A DNA stretch of 64,000 nt, taken from Flavobacterium psychrophilum. Lineage in GTDB: Bacteria > Bacteroidota > Bacteroidia > Flavobacteriales > Flavobacteriaceae. Location: NCBI GenBank assembly GCA_945890865.1, contig CAMDDB010000001.1, positions 186,001 to 250,000 of the forward strand. Direction: 5' to 3'. This document shows positions 14,656-23,219 of this stretch, in pieces (within the stretch, counting starts at the first letter, position 1; each line of letters starts with the position of its first letter). A program made the position numbers and the translations under genes. The notes beneath the pieces are model-generated. The model had not been told where the DNA came from. It worked only from the letters and a program-made list of their open reading frames with translations, and ran no database searches.

Positions 14656-17013
14656 TTACTTTTGTGAATAGGAAAATTCTAATACTACCCGTGTGTTGAA
14701 TGGAATACTCTGAATGTTAATCGTTCCCTTCAACAATTCTGTAAATTGTTTCGCAACAATGAGTCCTAATCCAGATCCTTTGATATTTGATGTATTACTA
14801 CCTCGAAAAAAGGATTTGAATAAATGCTTGTTTTCCTCGGGTAAGATACCAATACCATAATCGATGATTTCGATGGTATAGTTGTGATCTAAATAGGTAA
14901 TCAATAATTCTGGATTTTGGCACCCTTTAGAATATTTAAAAGCGTTTGAAATCAAATTGGTTAGAATATGAATCAATAATCGTTCGTCAGTTTCAATTTT
15001 TTGTTCAGTACCAATAGTAGATACGATTAATTTTCGACCATCTTTTTCATTTTGATAATAGGTTTCAATTACACGCTCAATAAATTCACTAAATGCTATT
15101 TTTTTAAGGTCTATTTTTAATTTATTGGATTCGTTTTCTCCGAATAATAAAATATTATTCATCAATTCGGTCATTCGATCCACTTCTGAGGTAATTCTAC
15201 CGGTAATGGTTTTGATCTCTTTTTTATTGATACTTTGATTTACTTTTAAGTTTAACAACTCAATATTAGAATAAATAACTGAAAGGGGTGTTCTAAACTG
15301 ATGCGAAGCCATTGTTACAAATCCCGATTTTAAATCGTTTAATTCGCTTTGTTTTTCTAGAGCAAGTTTAACTTCTTCTTGATATTTGAGTCGTTGAGTA
15401 ATATCTCTGCTCGAGGTTTGAATACCTATTACATAATCGGCCGAGTCTCTTATGATTTTAACTGAAGTTTCAAACCAAACATATTCCTGATTTTTCTTTA
15501 AGAAACGAAATGTTATAACTTCATTTCGTAAATTTAAAATATTATTATGTTTTGTTACAATTTCTTGAATATCATCGGGATGGATAAATTGATAGGGATC
15601 TTTGTCAAGTAATTCTTCTGCATTGTATCCTGTAATACGGGCACAATTGTTTGAGATGTATTTTACTATACCATTAAATTGGTGCTGGACTACTAAATCA
15701 GAGGTGTTTTCTGCAATAAAACGGTATTTTTCTTCCGATATTTCGAGTTCTTTTCGCAATGAAATTATATCATTGATATCGGTAATACTTCCTAAAATAA
15801 ACGGGCTGTCGTCTTTATAATCTGTTTGTAGACTCAATAGTAATAAGACGCTAATTTTTTTTCCTTTGTTGTTGATTAATTTACCTTCTAATACTTTAGA
15901 TTGATTTAAATTTTGATGAAATGATTCAGGATCTATATGGGTCAAAAAGTTGAAGATGTTTTGCCCTATGCATTCAGGAACATTATATCCTGTAATTTTT
16001 TCCCAGTGTTTGTTAAGAAAAAGCAATTGACCGTTTAAATCTGTTTTAAATACAATTTCGGCCAAATTATTTACCATATTATCATAATCATTGCGTTGTT
16101 GTGCCAACTCAATTTCTTTTTCTTTAATGGCGCTAATGTCAATTTGGGTCCCAATTATTTTACTGGGCGTGCCTTGACTATCCAAAAGCAAGATTCCGGA
16201 ATATTTTGTCCATATATAATGGCCATTTTTATGTAAAATCCTTGCAACACCATCATAACGATCAGTTTTTTTAAAAATATAGTTGAATAATTGGTTTCTA
16301 ATTTGATCATAATCTTCTGGATGTACTTTCTCTCGCCAAACTTCAAGACTGTTTCCTAATTCTTCAATGGTATAGCCAAAAATTTCCATCCAATTGTAGG
16401 AATACGTAATTTGATGTGTTTTTAAATTCCATTCCCATTTGGCTTGATTTGAGCTTTTCATATAAAAATTAAGTTCGTCTAAAGTAGTTTCAAGGATAGA
16501 CAATACTTTATCTTGATTTAAGCGGATTCCAATATTTCGAGCTACAGTATGCAAAACATTTACTTCTTCTTCTTGCCATATGCGCTCCGACTCACAATCG
16601 TCAAAGCCAATCCATCCCCAAAATTGGTCTTCTGAGAAAATGGGTATAAATAAATAGGATAGAATGCCTTGCATTTCCATGGTTTCTCGAAAAAGGACAT
16701 TGTCGCTTTTGCTAACTAAACCATATAAGGGACGGTTTTGGTTTAAAGTTTCAAATAAGCCAGGAAACACATCATAAGGCAAGCCACTCAATTCTGGACT
16801 TCCTATAAAAGGTAGAACCCCTTCTTTGCACCATTCAAATTCATAATTTAAGATGAGTACTCCTCCTTTGACTTCATTTTTAAAAATGTAACATCGATCG
16901 ACTAATATATTGCTACCTAAAGCGCTAATGCATTCTTGAAGAGAATCGTTGATATTGTTTTCTTTCAGCAAATGATTATTTGCTTCTGAAATAGCTTTTA
17001 ATAGGTGAATCAT
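14656..17013 (-). CDS. Cytoplasmic multi-PAS sensor histidine kinase
   Basis: 785 residues without a transmembrane segment. Order: GAF-like domain (about 10-160), three PAS/PAC modules (about 175-300, 305-425, 430-545, each ending in a PAC-like GIQTSSRDIT-type strand), a dimerisation domain with the phosphoacceptor in MASHQFRTPL (about 570), and an HATPase domain (about 665-785) with N box NLISNAFKYS, G1 DYGIGI and G2 GSGLGLIVAK. It should autophosphorylate on the histidine in response to an intracellular cue bound by GAF or PAS. It is divergent from the response regulator at 17096, the obvious partner. PAS motifs resemble light/redox/ligand types but no cofactor-binding Cys or His can be assigned. 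Confidence 0.9.
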   Translation of the reverse strand: MIHLLKAISEANNHLLKENNINDSLQECISALGSNILVDRCYIFKNEVKGGVLILNYEFEWCKEGVLPFIGSPELSGLPYDVFPGLFETLNQNRPLYGLVSKSDNVLFRETMEMQGILSYLFIPIFSEDQFWGWIGFDDCESERIWQEEEVNVLHTVARNIGIRLNQDKVLSILETTLDELNFYMKSSNQAKWEWNLKTHQITYSYNWMEIFGYTIEELGNSLEVWREKVHPEDYDQIRNQLFNYIFKKTDRYDGVARILHKNGHYIWTKYSGILLLDSQGTPSKIIGTQIDISAIKEKEIELAQQRNDYDNMVNNLAEIVFKTDLNGQLLFLNKHWEKITGYNVPECIGQNIFNFLTHIDPESFHQNLNQSKVLEGKLINNKGKKISVLLLLSLQTDYKDDSPFILGSITDINDIISLRKELEISEEKYRFIAENTSDLVVQHQFNGIVKYISNNCARITGYNAEELLDKDPYQFIHPDDIQEIVTKHNNILNLRNEVITFRFLKKNQEYVWFETSVKIIRDSADYVIGIQTSSRDITQRLKYQEEVKLALEKQSELNDLKSGFVTMASHQFRTPLSVIYSNIELLNLKVNQSINKKEIKTITGRITSEVDRMTELMNNILLFGENESNKLKIDLKKIAFSEFIERVIETYYQNEKDGRKLIVSTIGTEQKIETDERLLIHILTNLISNAFKYSKGCQNPELLITYLDHNYTIEIIDYGIGILPEENKHLFKSFFRGSNTSNIKGSGLGLIVAKQFTELLKGTINIQSIPFNTRVVLEFSYSQK

Positions 17014-17095
17014 TTTTTTGGCTAAATTAATATATGTAGTACTAAATTAAAAAAAAATACGTATAATTTAACAAATAAAGGATTAATTTTACCTT

Positions 17096-17860
17096 ATGAA
17101 GACAAAAGCACCAAAAATACTATTGATTGAGGATGATATTTCTTTAGGTCAAACTGTTGCAGAATTATTAGAAATCAACGGATATGAGGTAAAGTGGTGT
17201 CATAATGGGCTTGAAGCCTATCATTATTTAGAACAAAAAATACCAGATATTATTGTTTGTGATCTCATGATGCCGATTATGTCAGGAGAAGAGTTGTTTT
17301 TAAAAATTAGAAATTACAAAAAGTATGATGAAATTCCATTTTTAATTATCACTGCGGATATTACTTTTGAAATGAAAATCAAACAATTGGAAAACGGGGT
17401 AAATGATTTTATCATTAAACCCTTTAAAATTCAAGAACTTTTATTAAAAATTAAAAATTTCCTTCAGTTTAAAAATACACTTATAAAAAGAAGCACACCA
17501 GACCCTTTTTCTAAAGTAACTATTAAACTTAAAAACAAAAACTTTTTTGAAAAACTAAATGATATTATCATCAGTAATATTAAAACCAATATTACCATAG
17601 ATAAAATAGCAACTGAATTATTCATTAGTAAGTCAGCTTTAGATAAAAGAATTCGAAGAGATAAACAAATGAATACCACAACTTATGTGAGACAGTTGCG
17701 CATAGAATATGCCATTCGTTTAATAGAAGCAGGTGAAAATAATGTACAACAACTCGCAGATGCTTGTGGCTTTAATTCGTTATCCTATTTTTCAATTAGT
17801 TTTAAAGGCTACACCAATACCTCTCCTAAAAGCTATATCAAGAAGAGAAATTTAAATTAA
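17096..17860 (+). CDS. Response regulator with receiver and AraC-type DNA-binding domain
   Basis: 254 residues. Receiver domain about 7-125 with acidic pair at 13-14, phosphoacceptor Asp56 in VCDLMMP, the switch Thr in LIITAD and Lys in FIIKPFK. The C-terminal 110 residues form two helix-turn-helix units of the AraC/XylS family (IATELFISKSALDKRIRR and QQLADACGFNSLSYFSISFK, then the terminal TSPKSYIKKR). It is a DNA-binding regulator, probably phosphorylated by the divergent kinase at 14656. Upstream TAATTTTA, a one-mismatch -7 box, ends 4 nt before the ATG. Confidence 0.9.
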   Translation: MKTKAPKILLIEDDISLGQTVAELLEINGYEVKWCHNGLEAYHYLEQKIPDIIVCDLMMPIMSGEELFLKIRNYKKYDEIPFLIITADITFEMKIKQLENGVNDFIIKPFKIQELLLKIKNFLQFKNTLIKRSTPDPFSKVTIKLKNKNFFEKLNDIIISNIKTNITIDKIATELFISKSALDKRIRRDKQMNTTTYVRQLRIEYAIRLIEAGENNVQQLADACGFNSLSYFSISFKGYTNTSPKSYIKKRNLN

Positions 17861-18177
17861 TTTTTCCCCTAAAAACATCTAAAGACGAGACTAAAACGTA
17901 CTTTAAAACCCACGAATCGGTTCGCATTGGAATCGGAGGATATTCAGGCATTCGTGTTAAATCTAAGCAATTGTTGCACTATGAAGAAAACGGGGGTGCT
18001 ATAAAAAACAAACAAAAAGGAGATTTTAATGTTTCTGATTTCACCTACGGATTAAGTACCTATATTGGATTCTATTCAACCAGTCTATATGTTAAATATG
18101 ACTTAAATCCGATGTTCAAACACAATACAATAGATCAAAACAACGTTTCATTGGGTATACGCTTTGATTTTAATTAA
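17861..18177 (+). pseudogene. 3' remnant of an outer-membrane beta-barrel protein gene
   Basis: A frame without a usable start runs from just past the response-regulator stop to the TAA at 18175-18177. It encodes about 100 residues that read as the final strands of a barrel: THESVRIGIGGYSGIRVKSK, FTYGLSTYIGFYSTSLYVKY, DLNPMF, and the end NVSLGIRFDFN with the terminal aromatic typical of outer-membrane proteins. The N-terminal half is missing; the frame is interrupted by a TAA at 17827-17829 inside the regulator gene and there is no ATG before residue-level similarity begins. The terminator is retained. The regulator/kinase pair may have arrived by replacing the front of this gene. Confidence 0.65.
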
Positions 18178-18208
18178 AAGTAAGAGTTAGGTTAAGTTCT
18201 TTGTTTTG

Positions 18209-18238
18209 AAAAAGTACTTCAGCAATGAAGTACTTTTT
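18209..18238 (+). terminator. Terminator after the barrel-gene remnant
   Basis: AAAAAGTACTTCA-gcaa-TGAAGTACTTTTTT, perfect 13-bp stem with T tail. Confidence 0.85.
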
Positions 18239-18263
18239 TGTTTGTATACCTTTTTTTATAGAT

Positions 18264-18279
18264 TAACTTTGTAACTTTG
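18264..18279 (+). promoter_or_regulatory. Tandem -7 elements upstream of dnaG
   Basis: TAACTTTG occurs twice back to back (18264-18271 and 18272-18279), each an exact TAnnTTTG. The second covers the in-frame TTG at 18277, ruling it out as the translation start. Confidence 0.55.
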
Positions 18280-18290
18280 AATTCGTTTTT

Positions 18291-18329
18291 TAAATATCCG
18301 AAAATCCAAAATCTAAATATCCAAAAATC
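18291..18329 (+). repeat. 16-bp near-perfect direct repeat in the dnaG leader
   Basis: TAAATATCCGAAAATC at 18291 recurs as TAAATATCCAAAAATC at 18314, period 23 bp with one mismatch, within the untranslated leader of dnaG. Confidence 0.5.
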
Positions 18330-18333
18330 TATT

Positions 18334-20310
18334 TTGATATCAAAAGACACCATAGAAAAAGTATTTGAAACCGCCCGTGTTGAGGAGGTTATTGGTGATT
18401 TTGTGCAACTCAAGCGTGCCGGAAGTAATTTGAAAGGCCTGAGTCCGTTTGTGAATGAAAAATCACCTTCGTTTATGGTATCTCCCGTAAAACAAATTTG
18501 GAAAGATTTTTCATCGGGAAAAGGCGGAAATGCGGTGACTTTTTTGATGGAACACGAGCATTTTACCTATCCAGAGGCTATCAAATACTTGGCGGTAAAA
18601 TACAATATTGAAATAGAAGAAACGGTTCAAACGGATGAAGATGCAGCGCAAGCCAATGAAAAAGAGAGCATGTATTTGGTTTCTGAATTTGCGCAGAAGT
18701 ATTTCCATCACACCCTATTAGAAACCGAAGAAGGCAAAGCCATTGGACTTACTTATTTTAAAGAACGTGGTTTTACCTCAGAGACCATAAAGAAATTTGG
18801 TTTGGGTTATTCGCCAGAAACTTGGGATGCTTTTACTAAAGAAGCTTTGGGTAAAGGGTATAAATTAGAATATTTGGATAAAACAGGTTTGTCAATTGTG
18901 AAGGAAGACAAGCAATTTGACCGTTTTAAAGGCCGGGTTATGTTTCCTATACAGAGTATGAGTGGTCGGGTTTTAGGATTTGGAGGTCGAATTTTGACCA
19001 ACGATAAAAAAGCCGCAAAATACCTCAATTCGCCCGAAAGCGAGATTTACCATAAGAGTAAAGTATTGTACGGCATTTTTCATGCGAAACAATCCATTGC
19101 CAAACAAAATAATTGTTATTTAGTAGAAGGGTATACCGATGTGATTCAAATGCATCAAGCCGGTATAGAGAATGTAGTGGCATCTTCAGGAACGGCATTA
19201 ACAACCGATCAAATCCGATTAATCAATCGTTTGACGCCTAATATTACCGTCCTTTTTGATGGGGATGCAGCGGGTCTTCGTGCTTCCATTAGAGGAATCG
19301 ATTTGATTTTGGAGGCTGGGATGAATGTAAAAGTTTGTACGTTCCCCGATGGCGACGATCCCGATAGTTTTGCTCGAAAAACTTCGTTTGAGGACTTGCA
19401 ACTCTATTTGGAAGAAAACGCTAAAGATTTTATACAGTTCAAAGCATCTTTGTTGATGCAAGAGGCAAAAAATGATCCCATAAAAAAAGCCGATTTAATT
19501 CGCGATATGGTCATTAGTATTTCTAAGATTCCTGATCGTATCAAGCGTGAGGTGTACATCAAAGAATGTTCCAGAATTATGGATATTTCCGAGGAGGTGC
19601 TTTTTAATACCTTAGCGCAGTTGGTTAAAAAGGATCTTACGGAAGCCAATAAACAATATAAAGAAGAGCAAAAGGCATTTCAGGTGGTTAAAAATGACCT
19701 GTCTGAGCCAACGGCCAAAGTAGATATTCAATACGAATTAGAACATAAAATTATTCAAATTTTATTATTATATGGATCTAAAGAAGTAGAATTTGAAGAC
19801 AGTATCTTAACGGAAAATGGGGAAGGTGAATATACCGAAGTAATTGAAAAAAAGAATTTCAAAGTATTTCAGCGGGTCTATATGAGTTTGCAAGTAGATG
19901 AGGTGGAATTAGCCAATCCTTTATTTAAAGCCATATACAATCATTTGATTGCCTATTTCAATGAAAACGAAGTGTTTGAATTGGAAAAATATTTAATGCA
20001 CCTCCCCGAAGAATTGGCACATGAAGTAACTTCTATTTTGATGAATGAAGAACGAGAAGTACTTCACAATTGGGAAGTGCAACAAATTTATGTCAAACAA
20101 AAAGAAGCGACAATTAGTCAATATGTTACCGAAACGATCATTACATTACGTTGGTATTTGGTCAATAACATTATCGATGATTTAAAAAATAACTTGTCTA
20201 CTGAGGAGGAACAAGACAATCGAGAAGCATTGGAAATGGTTATGGCTTATTTAGGACTTACTCATGTTTTTTCAAAACGATTGGGAAGGGTACTGTCACG
20301 GTATCATTAA
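18334..20310 (+). CDS. dnaG: DNA primase DnaG with degenerate zinc-finger region
   Basis: 658 residues from a TTG start; the true N-terminus is ISKDTIEKVFETARVEEVIG, which aligns with other primases, and earlier in-frame codons fall in the leader. DnaG makes RNA primers for replication. The CHC2 region is recognisable (GLSPFVNEKSPSF then WKDFSSGKGGNAVTF), but the four zinc ligands of E. coli (Cys40, His43, Cys61, Cys64) align with Ser, Val, Asp and Ser. The TOPRIM core is intact: VEGYTDVIQMHQAG, VLFDGDAAG and DGDDPDSF. The C-terminal 200 residues are helical as in the helicase-interacting domain. Its stop overlaps the convergent LuxR-type gene by 4 nt. Confidence 0.94.
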   Translation: MISKDTIEKVFETARVEEVIGDFVQLKRAGSNLKGLSPFVNEKSPSFMVSPVKQIWKDFSSGKGGNAVTFLMEHEHFTYPEAIKYLAVKYNIEIEETVQTDEDAAQANEKESMYLVSEFAQKYFHHTLLETEEGKAIGLTYFKERGFTSETIKKFGLGYSPETWDAFTKEALGKGYKLEYLDKTGLSIVKEDKQFDRFKGRVMFPIQSMSGRVLGFGGRILTNDKKAAKYLNSPESEIYHKSKVLYGIFHAKQSIAKQNNCYLVEGYTDVIQMHQAGIENVVASSGTALTTDQIRLINRLTPNITVLFDGDAAGLRASIRGIDLILEAGMNVKVCTFPDGDDPDSFARKTSFEDLQLYLEENAKDFIQFKASLLMQEAKNDPIKKADLIRDMVISISKIPDRIKREVYIKECSRIMDISEEVLFNTLAQLVKKDLTEANKQYKEEQKAFQVVKNDLSEPTAKVDIQYELEHKIIQILLLYGSKEVEFEDSILTENGEGEYTEVIEKKNFKVFQRVYMSLQVDEVELANPLFKAIYNHLIAYFNENEVFELEKYLMHLPEELAHEVTSILMNEEREVLHNWEVQQIYVKQKEATISQYVTETIITLRWYLVNNIIDDLKNNLSTEEEQDNREALEMVMAYLGLTHVFSKRLGRVLSRYH

Positions 20311-20930
20311 ATGATTTCCAAGTCTTTTGCTTTTTGTAACAAGTCGACTAAGTTGGTAACATTTAATTTTGTCAACAGTCTTAATTTATACGTACTGATT
20401 GTTTTTTCATCAATCGCTAAAAGATGAGCAATTTCTTTGTTCTTTTTACCATTACTCAAGTAGCGTAGTACTTCAATTTCACGGTTCGATAATTTTTTAT
20501 ACAATCGTTCAGATTTTTTCTCCTGAACCGCTGTTGCATTGATCTTCTTTAGATGATTTGTTTCATGTGCTACATCATGCAGGGTTTTTTCCAGGGAAGC
20601 TAAAGATGATTTTTTGGAGACATTAGCTACAGCACCTATTTTTAGAGCAGTTTGAGTATACCCTTTTTCAGCGGCATTTGTAAAAAGGATAATTTTTAGT
20701 TTTGGATATTCGGATACTATTTTTTTCAGATCTCTTAGGCTTGAAAATCCCTCCAATTCAATATCCAAGAGTAGAATTTGAATTTCTTTTGCTTGAAGTT
20801 CTTGTAATAAATAGTCTATATTTTTTGCTAACGAAACACAGGCAATTTGGGAATGATTTTTAAAATAGGAATGTATCCCAAAGGTAATCACAGGAGCACT
20901 ATCTGCAACACAAAATTTTATCATAGTCAA
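20307..20930 (-). CDS. LuxR/NarL-type response regulator
   Basis: 207 residues. Receiver domain 1-125 with phosphoacceptor Asp56 in ILLLDIELEG; the usual acidic cluster near residue 10 is reduced to a single Asp (VADSAP). The C-terminal helix-turn-helix (about 143-207) has the LuxR signature LSNREIEVLRYLSNGKKNKEIAHLL followed by DEKTISTYKLRLLTKL, with KLNVTN at the end. A cytoplasmic transcription regulator. There is no histidine kinase beside it, so it is an orphan in this window. The second in-frame ATG, two codons in, is an equally possible start. Confidence 0.9.
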   Translation of the reverse strand: MTMIKFCVADSAPVITFGIHSYFKNHSQIACVSLAKNIDYLLQELQAKEIQILLLDIELEGFSSLRDLKKIVSEYPKLKIILFTNAAEKGYTQTALKIGAVANVSKKSSLASLEKTLHDVAHETNHLKKINATAVQEKKSERLYKKLSNREIEVLRYLSNGKKNKEIAHLLAIDEKTISTYKLRLLTKLNVTNLVDLLQKAKDLEII

Positions 20931-21005
20931 ATAATTACAGAATTAAAACTAACTTCTCAAAGTTACTGATAAAATATTGTAATTAGCTGTTAATTAGCAA
21001 GATAA

Positions 21006-21812
21006 TTAATGGATATCCTTTGGAAGTAGGCAAACCGGTATGGGTTGCATTTTGTGTTGGTTGGCCGAATGAAGGCGATTAAAGATGCCAAAAACATCGG
21101 CCTCTCTTCCCGAAAAATCAGATCCTTTTTTGCCCAACTCCATTTGTTGCATCGCCCATTCTAATTCGTCATAATTGGCCCCAATTTGATCTTCATCACT
21201 GCGATCATCTCCAAACAGACCGTCTGTTGGCTTGGCATTTAAAATACTTTGAGGAACCTTCAGATAAGCAGCTAATTGACGCACTTCGCTTTTTACTAAA
21301 TCGGCAATCGGGCTAATATCTACCCCGCCATCACCATATTTTGTAAAAAATCCGACACCAAAATCTTCTACTTTATTTCCGGTACCTGCCACTAAATAGC
21401 CGTGTAATCCAGCAAAATAATATAATGTAGTCATCCGCAAACGGGCTCGTGTATTTGCTAATGATAAGGCAAGCGTTGCTCCATTATCCGATGCTGGAAC
21501 TTGAGCTTTAAATTGTTCGAATAGAGGGGTTAAATCGGCACGTTCACCGCATACATTTGGAAACCTATTTTTTAATTGGTCAATATGCTCATTAGCTCTA
21601 TTTACGTGACTTTCCGCTTGATGTATCGGCATTTCAATACAAAGAGTTGGGAAACCAGTTTGCGCACATAGCGTCGAAGTAAGCGCGCTGTCAATACCGC
21701 CCGAGATACCCACAACAAATCCCTTTACTTTTGCGTTAGTAGCATAATCAAACAACCATTTTACAATGAAATCATTTATTTTTTCTGCTGGAAAAGGAGT
21801 AGAATTTGTCAT
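21006..21812 (-). CDS. nadE: NAD+ synthase, ammonia-dependent type
   Basis: 268 residues from the ATG at 21812. NadE amidates nicotinate adenine dinucleotide to NAD+ in the last step of NAD biosynthesis. The ATP pyrophosphatase P-loop SGGIDS is at 37-42; NTRARLRMTTLYYFA, GTGNKVEDFGVGFFTKYGDGG and PTDGLFGDDRSDEDQIG are the conserved NadE segments in order. There is no N-terminal glutaminase domain. A longer in-frame frame reaches 21974 but would overlap the divergent gldB and has no homology-like sequence before 21812. Divergent from gldBC. Confidence 0.95.
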   Translation of the reverse strand: MTNSTPFPAEKINDFIVKWLFDYATNAKVKGFVVGISGGIDSALTSTLCAQTGFPTLCIEMPIHQAESHVNRANEHIDQLKNRFPNVCGERADLTPLFEQFKAQVPASDNGATLALSLANTRARLRMTTLYYFAGLHGYLVAGTGNKVEDFGVGFFTKYGDGGVDISPIADLVKSEVRQLAAYLKVPQSILNAKPTDGLFGDDRSDEDQIGANYDELEWAMQQMELGKKGSDFSGREADVFGIFNRLHSANQHKMQPIPVCLLPKDIH

Positions 21813-21842
21813 TTTATATGAAAATTTATGAGTCGATAACTG

Positions 21843-21850
21843 TATATTTG
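21843..21850 (+). promoter_or_regulatory. -7 promoter element of gldBC
   Basis: TATATTTG, exact match, in the nadE-gldB divergent gap; 42 nt before the gldB ATG. Confidence 0.5.
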
Positions 21851-21892
21851 TATTCGAATAATTCGTTGTTAAAAATATAAAAAATACCCCAT

Positions 21893-22855
21893 ATGAAGCA
21901 ATTATTGTTTGCGCTAATTTTAGTTTCTTTATTTTCATGCAAAGAAGAGAGTAAAATAGAGGAAGCGGTAGCACAAATCCCCGTCAGTTTTAAAGTAGAG
22001 CGATTTGATCAAGTTTTTTTTGGTTCAAAACCGGAAGAGCTTCCTCAAATAAAGGCAAAATACCCGTTTTTTTTTCCGGCGGGTAATCCCGATTCGGTTT
22101 GGATCAACAAAATGAAAGACCCGTTACTTAAAGAATTGTACAATGAGGTCCAGTTGAAATTTTCAAACCTAGGAAAAGTAGAGACTGATCTAGAAAAATT
22201 ATTTGCACATGTGCAGTATTATTTCCCAAAATTTAAAACACCTCGAGTAATTACGCTCATCAATGAAGTAGACATGGAGGGTAAAGTGTTCTATGTAGAC
22301 ACATTGGCTTTGGTTTCTTTGGATTGTTATTTAGGTAAAAATCATCGTTTTTATGTCGATTTTCCAGAATATAAAAAAGAGGAATTAGAAGCGAATCAAA
22401 TTGTGCCCAATCTAGTTTCTAGTTTTTGTTATGGAAAAATTGCGACTCCCACGGATCGTACCTTGCTATCAGCCATGCTTTATTATGGTAAAGAGCTGTA
22501 TATTAAAGACAAGCTGATTCCGGAGTATTCCGATGCGCATAAAATTGGGTATACTGAAATGCAACTTAAATTTTGCCAAGAAAACGAATACTATATGTGG
22601 AGTAATTTAGTTGAAAATAAATTGTTATTTGATGCCAATCCAAAGAACGAACAACGCTTTATTTATCCGGCTCCATTTTCTAAATTTTATTTAGAAATCG
22701 ACAATCAAACACCAGGACGTGTAGGACAATGGTTGGGATGGCAAATTGTAAGAAGTTATATGGAAAACAATGATGATGTAACGCTAGAGCAATTAATGGC
22801 TATGGACGCAAAAACAATTTTCGATAATTCTAAATACAAACCAAAGAAGCAATAA
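21893..22855 (+). CDS. gldB: Gliding-motility lipoprotein GldB
   Basis: 320 residues. Lipoprotein signal MKQLLFALILVSLFSC with the lipidated Cys16. The mature part carries segments I recognise from GldB: VERFDQVFFG, IKAKYPFFFPAGNPDSVWINKMKDPLLKELY, and RVGQWLGWQIVRSYMENN near the C-terminus. In Flavobacterium johnsoniae gldB is required for gliding and type IX secretion related functions; its biochemical role is not known. It is followed 6 nt later by gldC, as in other flavobacteria, and is divergent from nadE. Confidence 0.92.
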   Translation: MKQLLFALILVSLFSCKEESKIEEAVAQIPVSFKVERFDQVFFGSKPEELPQIKAKYPFFFPAGNPDSVWINKMKDPLLKELYNEVQLKFSNLGKVETDLEKLFAHVQYYFPKFKTPRVITLINEVDMEGKVFYVDTLALVSLDCYLGKNHRFYVDFPEYKKEELEANQIVPNLVSSFCYGKIATPTDRTLLSAMLYYGKELYIKDKLIPEYSDAHKIGYTEMQLKFCQENEYYMWSNLVENKLLFDANPKNEQRFIYPAPFSKFYLEIDNQTPGRVGQWLGWQIVRSYMENNDDVTLEQLMAMDAKTIFDNSKYKPKKQ

Positions 22856-22861
22856 AAAGAC

Positions 22862-23188
22862 ATGAAAAAATCAGATATAAAAATAACAGTAGGATTGGAT
22901 GACAATAATGTGCCCGAAAAATTAATGTGGACTGCCCAAGATGGAGGAGTAGAACAAGAAGAGGCAAAAGCACTATTGTTATCGGTTTGGGATAGTAAAG
23001 CAAAAGAAACCCTTCGTATTGATTTATGGACTAAGGATATGCCAGTTGACGAAATGAAGCAATTTTTTCACCAAACGTTGGTGGCTATGGCCGATACATT
23101 TCAACGAGCAACGGCCGATGAAAAAATGGCAGACACCCTGCGCGATTTTTGTGATTACTTTGCCGAAAAAATGGAATTAAAAGCCTAA
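22862..23188 (+). CDS. gldC: Gliding-motility protein GldC
   Basis: 108 residues, acidic, no signal peptide. The sequence (KSDIKITVGLDDNNVPEKLMWTA and later LRIDLWTKDMPVDEMKQFF) matches GldC, a small cytoplasmic protein whose loss only reduces gliding in F. johnsoniae. It is co-transcribed with gldB (6-nt gap) and ends at a terminator shared with engB. Confidence 0.92.
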   Translation: MKKSDIKITVGLDDNNVPEKLMWTAQDGGVEQEEAKALLLSVWDSKAKETLRIDLWTKDMPVDEMKQFFHQTLVAMADTFQRATADEKMADTLRDFCDYFAEKMELKA

Positions 23189-23190
23189 AA

Positions 23191-23218
23191 AAAGAGCTGC
23201 AATTTGCAGCTCTTTTTT
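23191..23218. terminator. Bidirectional terminator between gldC and engB
   Basis: AAAGAGCTGCAA-TT-TGCAGCTCTTT stem with A and T flanks; serves both convergent genes. Confidence 0.85.
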
Positions 23219-23219
23219 A

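Noticed and set aside
18277..18333. Upstream TTG start of DnaG
   Set aside because: The codon lies within the second TAACTTTG box and the added residues derive from the leader repeat.
21813..21974. 54-residue N-terminal extension of NadE
   Set aside because: It would overlap the divergent gldB coding region and its promoter, and the homologous part begins at the ATG at 21812.
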